Source: DASRLE01 sp964558455 (GTDB lineage Bacteria; Verrucomicrobiota; Verrucomicrobiia; Limisphaerales; Palsa-1400). Taken from it: a stretch of DNA of 14,979 nucleotides. Made by a program: the position numbers and the translations under genes. A model generated the notes under the pieces. It did no database searches and was not told where the DNA came from. It saw nothing but the letters and a program-made list of their open reading frames with translations. Where the stretch lies: the NCBI GenBank assembly GCA_964558455.1, contig CAZLEE010000102.1, forward strand, positions 1 through 14,979, in the 5' to 3' direction. Within the stretch, counting starts at the first letter, position 1. Every line of letters begins with the position of its first letter. Shown here in pieces: positions 7,033 through 14,775 of this stretch.

Positions 7033-7494
7033 ATGGCCAGCTTCAACAAAGTCATCATTGCGGGCAATCTGACCCGTGATCCCGAATTGCGCTACCTGCC
7101 CAAGGGCACGGCGGTGGCGGCATTCGCGCTGGCCGTCAACCGGACTTGGAAAACCGAGACCGGGGAAAACAAGGAAGAAGTCAATTTCATTGATGTCGAG
7201 GCTTTTGGCCGGCAGGCGGAAGTCATTGCCCAGTACATGCGCAAAGGGCGCCCCCTCTTGGTGGAAGGCCGGTTGAAGCAGGATTCCTGGGAGGACAAGG
7301 CGACGCACCAAAAGAGGACCAAACTCAAGGTGGTGCTTGAGTCATTTTCATTCATCGATTCCAAGGGGCCTGAGGGCGGTTCAGCCGCGCCGGAGGCGCC
7401 TCACCGGCCCGCCGCGGCCCCGGCATCCGCCGCGCCCGCGTCCAAGCCGGCGGAATCCGAACCCCCCATCGAAGAAGACGACGTTCCATTTTAA
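7033..7494 (+). CDS. ssb: Single-stranded DNA-binding protein
   Basis: SSB coats single-stranded DNA during replication, repair and recombination and recruits partners through its C-terminal tip. The 153 residues show one OB fold (about 1-108: FNKVIIAGNLTRDPELRYLP, NFIDVEAFGRQAEVIAQYM, GRPLLVEGRLKQDSW), a Pro/Ala-rich linker (about 109-145) and the acidic tip EEDDVPF, which corresponds to the DDDIPF partner-binding motif. This is the usual bacterial homotetramer type. The ATG at 7033 lies 9 bases after the rpsF stop and is preceded by CCTGTTT, without a Shine-Dalgarno site, so translation may be coupled to rpsF. Its place between rpsF and rplI is the classical one. Confidence 0.97.
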   Translation: MASFNKVIIAGNLTRDPELRYLPKGTAVAAFALAVNRTWKTETGENKEEVNFIDVEAFGRQAEVIAQYMRKGRPLLVEGRLKQDSWEDKATHQKRTKLKVVLESFSFIDSKGPEGGSAAPEAPHRPAAAPASAAPASKPAESEPPIEEDDVPF

Positions 7495-7512
7495 AAAACA
7501 CAAACTCATTTT

Positions 7513-8199
7513 ATGGCAAAGACTTCAGTTATTCTGATTCAAAATATCGTTGGCCTGGGCGGGGAATCCGACCTGGTCAAAGTGGCGGCCGGTTATGCCC
7601 GCAACTATCTTTTCCCGCAAGGGCTGGCCGTGCCGGTGACGGCCGCCAACAAGCGCCGCATTGAAGCCCTGTGCCAGCGCCGGGCCGACCGCGAAGCGCA
7701 TGAGTTCAACACCATGACCGAATTGTCCAAGAGCATTTCCAAGCTCATCGCCGTGGTCTCGGTCAAGACCGGCGAGGACGGCAAACTGTTTGGCACCGTG
7801 ACGGCGGGCATGATTGCCGATCAACTGAAGATCCAGTTCGAGATCGTTTTGGACAAGAAGAAGATTCACATAGAGCACCCGATCAAGGCTCTGGGCGATT
7901 ACGAGTTGGAACTGCGCCTGCACACCGGCGTGACCGCCACCTTGAAAGTGCGCGTGGAGAGCGCGACTTCGCCCACCACTCCAGAAGAGATGGCCGCCAA
8001 GTTGCTCGCGAGCAAGGAAAAGGACGGCGCCTCCAAGACCGAATCGCGCGGACACAAACGCGCCGAGAAGACCCACGAGGAAGGCGCTGCGGCTGATACA
8101 GCCGATAAGGGAGCTTCCAAGAAAGCGCGGGCGCCCAAAGCCGAGAAGTCTGGCAAAGCCAAAGCTGAAAAAGCCGACAAGGCTGATAAAGCTGAATAG
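7513..8199 (+). CDS. rplI: 50S ribosomal protein L9 with long charged C-terminal tail
   Basis: L9 binds 23S rRNA near the L1 stalk and helps keep reading frame and ribosome spacing. The family signature is intact: GLGGESDLVKVAAGYARNYL then FPQGLAVP (about residues 14-41). A connecting helix (about 42-75) and the C-terminal domain (about 76-150: TGEDGKLFGTVTAGMIADQL, HIEHPIKALGDYELELRLH) follow. Normal L9 ends near residue 148-150; here about 78 residues of Lys/Ala/Glu/Asp-rich sequence are added, ending in KAKAEKADKADKAE. The tail resembles the one on L25 in this cluster. The ATG at 7513 is 18 bases after the ssb stop with a T-rich leader (CTCATTTT) and no Shine-Dalgarno site. No rpsR lies between ssb and this gene. 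It is the last gene of the cluster. Confidence 0.96.
   Translation: MAKTSVILIQNIVGLGGESDLVKVAAGYARNYLFPQGLAVPVTAANKRRIEALCQRRADREAHEFNTMTELSKSISKLIAVVSVKTGEDGKLFGTVTAGMIADQLKIQFEIVLDKKKIHIEHPIKALGDYELELRLHTGVTATLKVRVESATSPTTPEEMAAKLLASKEKDGASKTESRGHKRAEKTHEEGAAADTADKGASKKARAPKAEKSGKAKAEKADKADKAE
8109..8196 (+). repeat. Lys/Ala/Glu-rich degenerate repeat at the end of L9
   Basis: The last ~29 codons of rplI encode an imperfect series of KA, KAEK and ADKADKA units. At DNA level AAAGCC, AAAGCT, GACAAGGCT and GATAAAGCT alternate. It is low-complexity coding sequence, probably disordered in the protein. Confidence 0.6.
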
Positions 8200-8230
8200 C
8201 GAAGGCCAAGGCTCAAAGCTGAATGAAATA

Positions 8231-8253
8231 GGGCATGGCGAGGTTGCCAGCCC
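8231..8253 (+). terminator. Possible hairpin terminator after rplI
   Basis: GGGC-A-TGGC (8231-8239) pairs with GCCAGCCC (8246-8253) as an 8-bp stem with one bulged A and a 6-base loop, 32 bases after the L9 stop. It is followed by a C/T-rich tract without a real T run, so as an intrinsic terminator it is imperfect. Its place in a convergent gap fits a transcript end for either side. Confidence 0.35.
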
Positions 8254-8284
8254 TCACTCCGTCCCCCTTCCCCCGTGCGGATGA

Positions 8285-8306
8285 GGAAGAAACGTCTTCC
8301 GTTTTC
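8285..8306 (+). terminator. Weak second hairpin after rplI
   Basis: GGAAGA (8285-8290) and TCTTCC (8295-8300) form a perfect 6-bp stem with a 4-base AACG loop, followed by GTTTTC. The T run is only four long and the stem is not GC-rich, so it is a modest candidate for ending the prs-rplI transcript. The rest of the gap up to 8391 shows nothing I can name. Confidence 0.3.
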
Positions 8307-8391
8307 CGCAAATATTCCCCGGCTGCATCGTTCAGAAGTCAGCCAACACCAAAGCCCCCCTCCAGCCACCTCTTTTCCATTTGCCGAAGAT

Positions 8392-11300
8392 TTACTGTTC
8401 GGGAGTGGTTGGCGACAGCGGGCGCCGACTGTTAAACCACGGGTAGAGAATCGGCAGAATCAATAACGTCGCCAGCGTCGCGGTGACCAGCCCGCCGATA
8501 ATCACCACGGCAAAGGGACGCGAAGTCTCGGCGCCCACCTCGCGCGACAAAGCCATCGGCAACAACCCCAGCGCGGCCATCAACGCCGTCATCATCACCG
8601 GGCGCACCCTGGACAAGGCGCCATCGCGGATGGCTTGGGGCATGGAAAACTTCCGGCGGCGCAATTCGCCAATGCGCTCGACCAACACCACGCCATTGAG
8701 CATGGCAATACCGAAGAGGGCCATGAAACCGACCAGGGCGGAGACGGACAAATTCAATCCGGCAAACGACAAGGCAAAAATCCCGCCGACGGCGGCGAAC
8801 GGCACGTTGACCAAAATCAAGAACGCGAGCGACCCGGAATCGAAGGCCACGAAGAGCAGGAAGAAAATGGCGAACAAAGTGATGGGCACGACCACTTCCA
8901 GGCGGCGGACAGCGCGCTGCTGATTTTCAAAAGCACCGGTCCATTCTAGGCGATAACCGGCCGGGAGATTGACGGCGGAGTCGATTTTTTGCCGGGCCTC
9001 GGCGATGAGCGAGCCAAGGTCGCGGCCGCGGGCGGAAAATTTGACCGCCGTGCGGCGCGCATTTTCCTCGCGCCAAATTTGGGCGAACCCCTGACGAACA
9101 TCCACCGATGCGACTTGATCCAGAGTGAGGCGTTCGCCGTTGGAGCCAAAGACGGGGATTTTTCGGATTGTATCCAGATTGGAGACGGACTTGGGGGAGA
9201 GTTTGACCACGAGATCAAAGGTGCGTTCGCCTTCGAGCACCTGGGTGGCGGCGGAGCCGCCGAGGGCGGTTTCGATCACCTGTTCCACGTCGGAAACCGC
9301 CAGGCCGTAGCGGGCGATGGTGGCGCGGTTGACGGTGATCTGCACTTGGGGCTGGCCAAGCAATTCCTCCGCGCTGACGTCGGCGGTGCCGGGAACTTTG
9401 TTCAGAAGGCCGACGATTTGTTCGGAGAGGACCTGCAATTTATTCGGGTCCTCGCCGTAAATTTTGATGCTCAACTCGCTTTTCACGCCTGACACGGCCT
9501 CGTTGACGTTATCCTCGATATTCTGGCTGTATTGGAATTGCACGCCGGGAATTTCGGTCAATTTTTGATTCAGCGCCTTGCACAGGCCGTCGCACGTCCG
9601 GGCTGTTTTCCATTGATCGCGCTTGGGGTTCAATTCCACATCACATTCCACCACATCGAATCCATTGATGTCCGTGCCGTCGTCCGGCCGGCCATTTTGG
9701 CTGACGACGGATCGGACTTCGGGGAAAGAGACGAGGGTTTGGCGGATATTCTGCACAACACGATCCGCTTCGGAGGGCGAAATGGTTTCGGGCATGAAAG
9801 CGCGCACCCAAAGCGAGCCTTCGTCGAGTTTGGGCAGGAACTCCGTGCCGAGACGGCTCATGACGACACCGGCGATCAAAAGAACCACGAGCGCGCCGCC
9901 CAGAAAAAGGGCGCGCGTCCGCAACACGCTGTCCAAAATCGAGCGATAAGATTTAGCCAGGCTGCCGACGATCCATGATTCGTGCGTCGCGAAAGTTTTG
10001 CGGAAAGCAAAGCTGGCCAGGACCGGCACAACCGTGAGGGCGAGAATGGTGCCGGTCAACAAGGCGAAAGTGAGGGTCAGCGCCATGGGGCGGAAGATTT
10101 TCCCTTCCACCCGTTGCATGGTGTAAAGAGGGATGAAGGCGGTGAGCAAAATGGCTTTGGAGAACAGGATGGGGCGGCCCATTTGCGTGACGGCCTCGAC
10201 GATGGTTTCACGCAGGCGGCTGATGCGGGACCGGTCATGCTCAAGCTTGTAAAGCACATCCTCAATAATGATGACGGCCGAGTCCACGATGATGCCAAAG
10301 TCGATGGCGCCGAGGGAAATGAGGTTGGCCGGGATGCCGGTCAGGTCGAGCAATAGAAACGCGCCGAGCAGCGAGAGCGGCACGACCGCCGCCACCACCA
10401 GGGCTGAGCGGTAATTGCCCAGCCCCAAAAACACAATCAGCACCAACAAGACGAGGCTGATGCCTTCGATCATGTTTTTGCGCGCCGTATGCAGCGTCCG
10501 CTCGGTCAAATCCGTCCGGTCGTAATACGGGACGAGCTTCACGCCGGCGGGAAGGTAATGTTCATTGATGTCGGCGGCCTTGGCGCGGACGCGCTGCAGC
10601 ACTTCGAGCGCATTTTCGCCGCGGCGCAAAATCACAATGCCTTCGACGGCGTCGTCCTCGTCGCGGCCGCCGGGAAGGAGACGTCCGACCCGGCCGAGGC
10701 GGAGTTGCTCGCCGATCTGGACCGTGCCGAGGTCGCTGATTTTGATGGGGGTGCCGTTGCGGGTGTCCACCGCGATATTGCGCACGTCATCCAGGTTTTG
10801 CACGAAACCCAGTCCGCGCACGATGAACAATTCCGGGCCGTGTTCGATGTAGGAACCGCCGGCGTTGCGATTGCCGTTGGAAAGGGCGGTAAAAACCTGG
10901 CTGAGGGTAAGCCCGTAGGATTTCAATTTCACCGGATCGATCAAAACCTGGTATTGCTTGGTCGGCCCGCCGAAGCCATTCACATCAACCACGCCGGCCA
11001 CGGTGCGGAACTGGCGTTCAACGACCCAATCCTCCAGCGCCTTCAACTCGACCTGGGGGTAACCTTTCGACGATTCGAGAGTATAGCGAAAAATTTCCCC
11101 GACGGGGGTGGCATCGGGCGAAAGACTGGCTTGCGCGCCCGCCGGCAGACTGGTCACCCCAAGATGCTGTTGTGCCTGGTTGCGGACAAACTCATTGTCC
11201 GTTCCGTCTTCAAAAACGAGCGTGACCTGGGACAAGCCGAATTGGGAAACCGACCGGATGGAAGTCCGATGCGGTATGCCGTTCATTTCGTTTTCAATGG

Positions 11301-11502
11301 GGATTGTGACCAGACGCTCCACCTCCTCAGCGGCGTGGCCGGGGAAAAGGGTGATGACTTGGAAGGAGACGTTGGTGACATCGGGGTAAGCTTCGACCGG
11401 CAGGCGCCGGAAGCCGTCCGCCGCCGCGATGACGAACAAGACCAGCAAGGCCAGGACAATGGGCCGATGCCGCAAGGCGTAGAAAGTAAGTTTGCCAATC
11501 AT
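8392..11502 (-). CDS. Heavy-metal efflux RND permease, CzcA/CusA family (second of two)
   Basis: This is an inner-membrane proton antiporter that would export metal cations through an adaptor and outer-membrane channel. The 1036 residues show the RND plan: TM1 (about 13-31), porter domain, TM2-TM6 (about 347-500), TM7 (about 532-550), second porter domain, TM8-TM12 (about 868-1020). TM4 reads AIDFGIIVDSAVIIIED, with D401, D407 and E414 in the D-x5-D-x6-E pattern of CzcA-type pumps rather than the single TM4 Asp of CusA. Where CusA, as I recall it, has Met573, this protein has Arg (LWVRAF), so copper or silver is less likely. TM10 has LNGVVLV, typical of the family. The ATG at 11502 is preferred because it aligns with the paralogue start MIGKLT; an in-frame GTG at 11529 would add nine residues. 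It follows the first permease by 78 bases. Substrate unknown. Confidence 0.92.
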   Translation of the reverse strand: MIGKLTFYALRHRPIVLALLVLFVIAAADGFRRLPVEAYPDVTNVSFQVITLFPGHAAEEVERLVTIPIENEMNGIPHRTSIRSVSQFGLSQVTLVFEDGTDNEFVRNQAQQHLGVTSLPAGAQASLSPDATPVGEIFRYTLESSKGYPQVELKALEDWVVERQFRTVAGVVDVNGFGGPTKQYQVLIDPVKLKSYGLTLSQVFTALSNGNRNAGGSYIEHGPELFIVRGLGFVQNLDDVRNIAVDTRNGTPIKISDLGTVQIGEQLRLGRVGRLLPGGRDEDDAVEGIVILRRGENALEVLQRVRAKAADINEHYLPAGVKLVPYYDRTDLTERTLHTARKNMIEGISLVLLVLIVFLGLGNYRSALVVAAVVPLSLLGAFLLLDLTGIPANLISLGAIDFGIIVDSAVIIIEDVLYKLEHDRSRISRLRETIVEAVTQMGRPILFSKAILLTAFIPLYTMQRVEGKIFRPMALTLTFALLTGTILALTVVPVLASFAFRKTFATHESWIVGSLAKSYRSILDSVLRTRALFLGGALVVLLIAGVVMSRLGTEFLPKLDEGSLWVRAFMPETISPSEADRVVQNIRQTLVSFPEVRSVVSQNGRPDDGTDINGFDVVECDVELNPKRDQWKTARTCDGLCKALNQKLTEIPGVQFQYSQNIEDNVNEAVSGVKSELSIKIYGEDPNKLQVLSEQIVGLLNKVPGTADVSAEELLGQPQVQITVNRATIARYGLAVSDVEQVIETALGGSAATQVLEGERTFDLVVKLSPKSVSNLDTIRKIPVFGSNGERLTLDQVASVDVRQGFAQIWREENARRTAVKFSARGRDLGSLIAEARQKIDSAVNLPAGYRLEWTGAFENQQRAVRRLEVVVPITLFAIFFLLFVAFDSGSLAFLILVNVPFAAVGGIFALSFAGLNLSVSALVGFMALFGIAMLNGVVLVERIGELRRRKFSMPQAIRDGALSRVRPVMMTALMAALGLLPMALSREVGAETSRPFAVVIIGGLVTATLATLLILPILYPWFNSRRPLSPTTPEQ

Positions 11503-11580
11503 GGCTTTGAGCCAAAGATAGCCGTACACTCCAGATTGTCTAACTTGTTTTGTTCTCCGAAGAGGAAGACGTCCGCCTCC

Positions 11581-14500
11581 TCAGACGGCCTCGGAAAGAG
11601 CCAAATCCTCACTGTCTTGTTTCATCGGTTTTGGTTCAAAAACGGGATAGAGCAAGGGCAGGATAAAAAGCGTCAACACCGTGTCGGTGATCAATCCGCC
11701 AATGATGACCACGGCGAAAGGCCGCGCCGTTTCCGCGCCGACTCCGGTTGAGAGCGCCATGGGCAGCAATCCCAGCATCGCCATGAGAGCGGTCATGACC
11801 ATGGGCCGGATACGCGAAACCGCGCCCTCTTTTATCGCCTGCGTCAAGTCCATGCCCTCGTCAAAGCGCAGTTCACGGATGCGCGAAACAAGAATGACGC
11901 TGTTTTGAATTGAGACGCCAAAGAGAGCGACGAAACCGACCAACGCCGCCACGGAAAGATGAAGACCCGCCAGCGGCAGCGCCATCAAGCCGCCCGCCGC
12001 CGCGTAAGGCACGTTCAGCACAATCAATGTGGCGAGCTTTGCGGAATTGAACGTGATGAACAACAAAAAGAAAATCGCCAGCACGGTGATGGGAATGATG
12101 ACGGCCAGACGGCGCTCTGCCCTGCGTTCATTCTCGAACGAGCCGGTCCATTCCAGCCGGTAGCCTGGCGGCAGTTGGACCTTTGCCCCAACATTGCGTT
12201 GCGCTTCCGCAACAACCGAACCGAGGTCGCGGTCGCGCACGGAAAGTTTGATCGAAGTGCGGCGCTCATTTTCTTCGCGGACAATCCGGGCCAGGCCGGG
12301 GCGGACCTCCACCGAGGCCAAATCCCCCAGCGTCAGGCGCTCGCCGTTGGCGCCGAAGACTGGAATATTTCGGACCGATTCCACATCCGCCACGAAATGA
12401 GGCGAGAGTTTCAACACCAGATCAAAGGTGCGTTCGCCCTCCAACACCTGCGTTGCGGTCTGGCCACCCATTGCGGTAGCGATGACATTCTGCACGTCGT
12501 TGACCGCCAGGCCGTAGCGGGCGATGGCGGCGCGATCCACGGTGATTTGGATTTGCGGCTGGCCCAAAAGGAGGTCGGTACCCACATCCTGCGCGCCAAG
12601 AACGGCCTTGACCGCGTCAACAATTTGATCGGCGTATTTTTGCAATTTCTCCGGGTCATCGCCGTAAAGTTTAATCGCCAATTCACTTTTCACCCCGGAG
12701 ACAGCTTCATTGACGTTATCCTCGATGTATTGGCTGAACTGGGAATCGACTCCGGGAATATCCCTGAGCTTGCGCGCCATGGCGTCACAAAGCGCATCGC
12801 GGTCATGCGCGGTCGTCCATTGGTCGCGGGGAATCAAGCCCACGCTGTATTCAGTCACGTCCCAACCATTGACGTCCGTGCCGTCGTCGGGCCGGCCTTC
12901 CTGATCGATCACATAACGAACTTCAGGGAAAGAACACAGGATTTTGCGGACATCGTGGGTGATCTTGGCCGCCTCGGAGGGGGAGATGGGCTGGGGCAGA
13001 AATGTCCGGACCCAAAGTTCGCCTTCATCCAGTTTCGGGAGGAACTCTGAACCCAGAAAATGGAACGTGATGCCTCCGGCAGTCAGCAGCAGGACCGCGA
13101 CCAGGAACACGAGGGCGCGCGACTTCATGGCAAAGTCGAGCGAAGGCCGGTAAAGCCGCACCAGCCAGCGGACAATCCAGGATTCGCGTCCGCCAAATTT
13201 TCCATTCCTGACCGCAAAGCTGGCGAGGACCGGCACGACGACCAAGGCGAAGGCCGTGCCAGCGACCAAGGCAAAAGAAAGCGTCCATGCCATCGGTTTG
13301 AAAATTCTCCCTTCGACGCGCTGCAAGGTGTAGAGAGGAATGAATGCCGTCAGCAAAATGATCTTTGAGAACAGAATGGGGCGGCCCATTTGCGTGGTTG
13401 CTTCCACAATCGCAGCCTTGAGCGAGCGGATGCGGCCTTTGTTTTCGGCCAGGATGCGCAGCAAGTTTTCGATGACGACGACCGACGAATCGACAATGAT
13501 GCCAAAATCAATCGCGCCCATTGAGATGAGATTGGCGGGGATGCCGCGCAGGTCGAGCAGCATGAAAGCACCCAGCAAAGCCACGGGAACCGCCAGCGCC
13601 ACCACCAGGGCGGACCGCCAGTTGCTCAATCCAAGAAAGAGGGTCAGCACAAGAAGCACCAAAAAGATGCCTTCCGTCACGTTATGACGGACGGTGTGAA
13701 GGGTGCGTTCGGTCAGGGCGGTGCGGTCATAATAGGGCACAAGTTTGACGCCGGGCGGCAGATATTGGGCGTTGATTTTGTCCGCCATCTTTTCGATGCG
13801 CTGGCAAACATCGAGCGGATTTTCGCCGCGGCGCATGACCACGATGGCCTCAGGCACGTCATCTTCGTCGCGTGTTATTTTTCCGTTGCTGGATTCAGTT
13901 TTCCCGACACGGCCCAAACGGACGGCGTGACCAATCTCAACCGTCGCAATATCGCGGATAAAGATGGGCGTGCCATTGACGGTGGCGACGGCAATCTTTT
14001 CGATGTCACCCAAGTTGCGAATCAATCCCAATCCGCGGACGACAAAAAGCTCCGTGCCGTGCTCAACGTAAGAGCCGCCGGCGTTGTTATTGCCGTTTTG
14101 CAACGCGGTAAAGACCTGTTGCAGGTTTAAATTGTAAGACTTCAATTTCGCCGGATCGACCAGGACGTGGTATTGCTTGGTCAAGCCGCCGAAGGGGTTG
14201 AGATCAATGACCCCTGGCACCGAACGCATTTTCTTTTCGCAAACCCAGTCTTCCAGCGCGCGAAGTTCCTCGGGCGGATACCCCATCGTTCCGCGCAACG
14301 TGTAGCGGTAAACTTCCCCGATGGGCGTGGCATCGGGATTGAGTCCGGTCTGGGCGCCCGCCGGCAATGTCACCGAACCCAGAAGTTGATTGGCCAGATT
14401 GCGCATGGTCGCATTGTCGGCGTCATCTTCAAACACGATGGTAATCTGCGATAAACCGAACAGGGAAATGGACCGCATGGACACGCGTTTGGGAATCCCG

Positions 14501-14721
14501 TTCATGACGTTCTCGATGGGAACAGTCACCATGCGCTCGACTTCTTCCGCCGCGTGTCCGGGGAACAACGTTAGAATCTGCACCGTGACGTTGGTGACGT
14601 CGGGATAGGCTTCCACCGGAAGGCGCAGGTAGGCGTTGATTCCGCCCAGCAAAAAAACAATCAGGAACACCACCACCACAGGACGGTGGCGCAACATGGC
14701 CGCAGTTAGTTTGCCAATCAT
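11581..14721 (-). CDS. Heavy-metal efflux RND permease, CzcA/CusA family (first of two)
   Basis: A full-length 1046-residue paralogue of the next permease: I count 38 identities in the first 60 aligned residues. Same architecture: TM1 (about 12-30), TM2-TM6 (about 350-503), TM7 (about 534-553), TM8-TM12 (about 872-1023), with two large periplasmic porter domains. TM4 reads AIDFGIIVDSSVVVIEN with D405, D411 and E418 at the CzcA spacing, so the proton relay looks intact. TM10 differs: FGVSIQNSVILVSRI, where the paralogue and most family members have LNG followed by V/L. A loop with extra residues (about 272-287) separates the porter strands relative to the paralogue. The ATG at 14721 follows the adaptor stop by 40 bases with no Shine-Dalgarno site. 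The metal is not deducible; Zn, Co, Ni or Cd are the family options. Confidence 0.93.
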   Translation of the reverse strand: MIGKLTAAMLRHRPVVVVFLIVFLLGGINAYLRLPVEAYPDVTNVTVQILTLFPGHAAEEVERMVTVPIENVMNGIPKRVSMRSISLFGLSQITIVFEDDADNATMRNLANQLLGSVTLPAGAQTGLNPDATPIGEVYRYTLRGTMGYPPEELRALEDWVCEKKMRSVPGVIDLNPFGGLTKQYHVLVDPAKLKSYNLNLQQVFTALQNGNNNAGGSYVEHGTELFVVRGLGLIRNLGDIEKIAVATVNGTPIFIRDIATVEIGHAVRLGRVGKTESSNGKITRDEDDVPEAIVVMRRGENPLDVCQRIEKMADKINAQYLPPGVKLVPYYDRTALTERTLHTVRHNVTEGIFLVLLVLTLFLGLSNWRSALVVALAVPVALLGAFMLLDLRGIPANLISMGAIDFGIIVDSSVVVIENLLRILAENKGRIRSLKAAIVEATTQMGRPILFSKIILLTAFIPLYTLQRVEGRIFKPMAWTLSFALVAGTAFALVVVPVLASFAVRNGKFGGRESWIVRWLVRLYRPSLDFAMKSRALVFLVAVLLLTAGGITFHFLGSEFLPKLDEGELWVRTFLPQPISPSEAAKITHDVRKILCSFPEVRYVIDQEGRPDDGTDVNGWDVTEYSVGLIPRDQWTTAHDRDALCDAMARKLRDIPGVDSQFSQYIEDNVNEAVSGVKSELAIKLYGDDPEKLQKYADQIVDAVKAVLGAQDVGTDLLLGQPQIQITVDRAAIARYGLAVNDVQNVIATAMGGQTATQVLEGERTFDLVLKLSPHFVADVESVRNIPVFGANGERLTLGDLASVEVRPGLARIVREENERRTSIKLSVRDRDLGSVVAEAQRNVGAKVQLPPGYRLEWTGSFENERRAERRLAVIIPITVLAIFFLLFITFNSAKLATLIVLNVPYAAAGGLMALPLAGLHLSVAALVGFVALFGVSIQNSVILVSRIRELRFDEGMDLTQAIKEGAVSRIRPMVMTALMAMLGLLPMALSTGVGAETARPFAVVIIGGLITDTVLTLFILPLLYPVFEPKPMKQDSEDLALSEAV

Positions 14722-14756
14722 GCTTCGGAAAGGTTTGGATCAATAGGAATGGATGC

Positions 14757-14775
14757 CCGGTTCAACCGGCCGGTT
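14757..14775. repeat. Overlapping inverted repeats at the adaptor stop codon
   Basis: AACCGGCCGGTT (14764-14775) is a perfect 12-base palindrome, and CCGGTT recurs at 14757-14762, so either half can pair with a neighbour. The set overlaps the TGA of the adaptor gene (14764-14762). No T run follows on the minus strand, so it is not an intrinsic terminator. It could shape the relative output of adaptor and permease, or be chance in GC-rich sequence. Confidence 0.4.

Noticed and set aside
8200..8391. Hidden small gene or RNA in the convergent gap
   Set aside because: Short frames here have no start context, no conserved look and unlike codon use; only two modest hairpins were seen.
10489..11751. 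420-codon plus-strand open frame opposite the second RND permease
   Set aside because: It is the antisense shadow of a clear RND gene; long antisense frames are common in GC-rich genes, and the product has no recognisable domain.
11959..13050. 363-codon plus-strand open frame opposite the first RND permease
   Set aside because: Antisense shadow of the porter domains with no family likeness.
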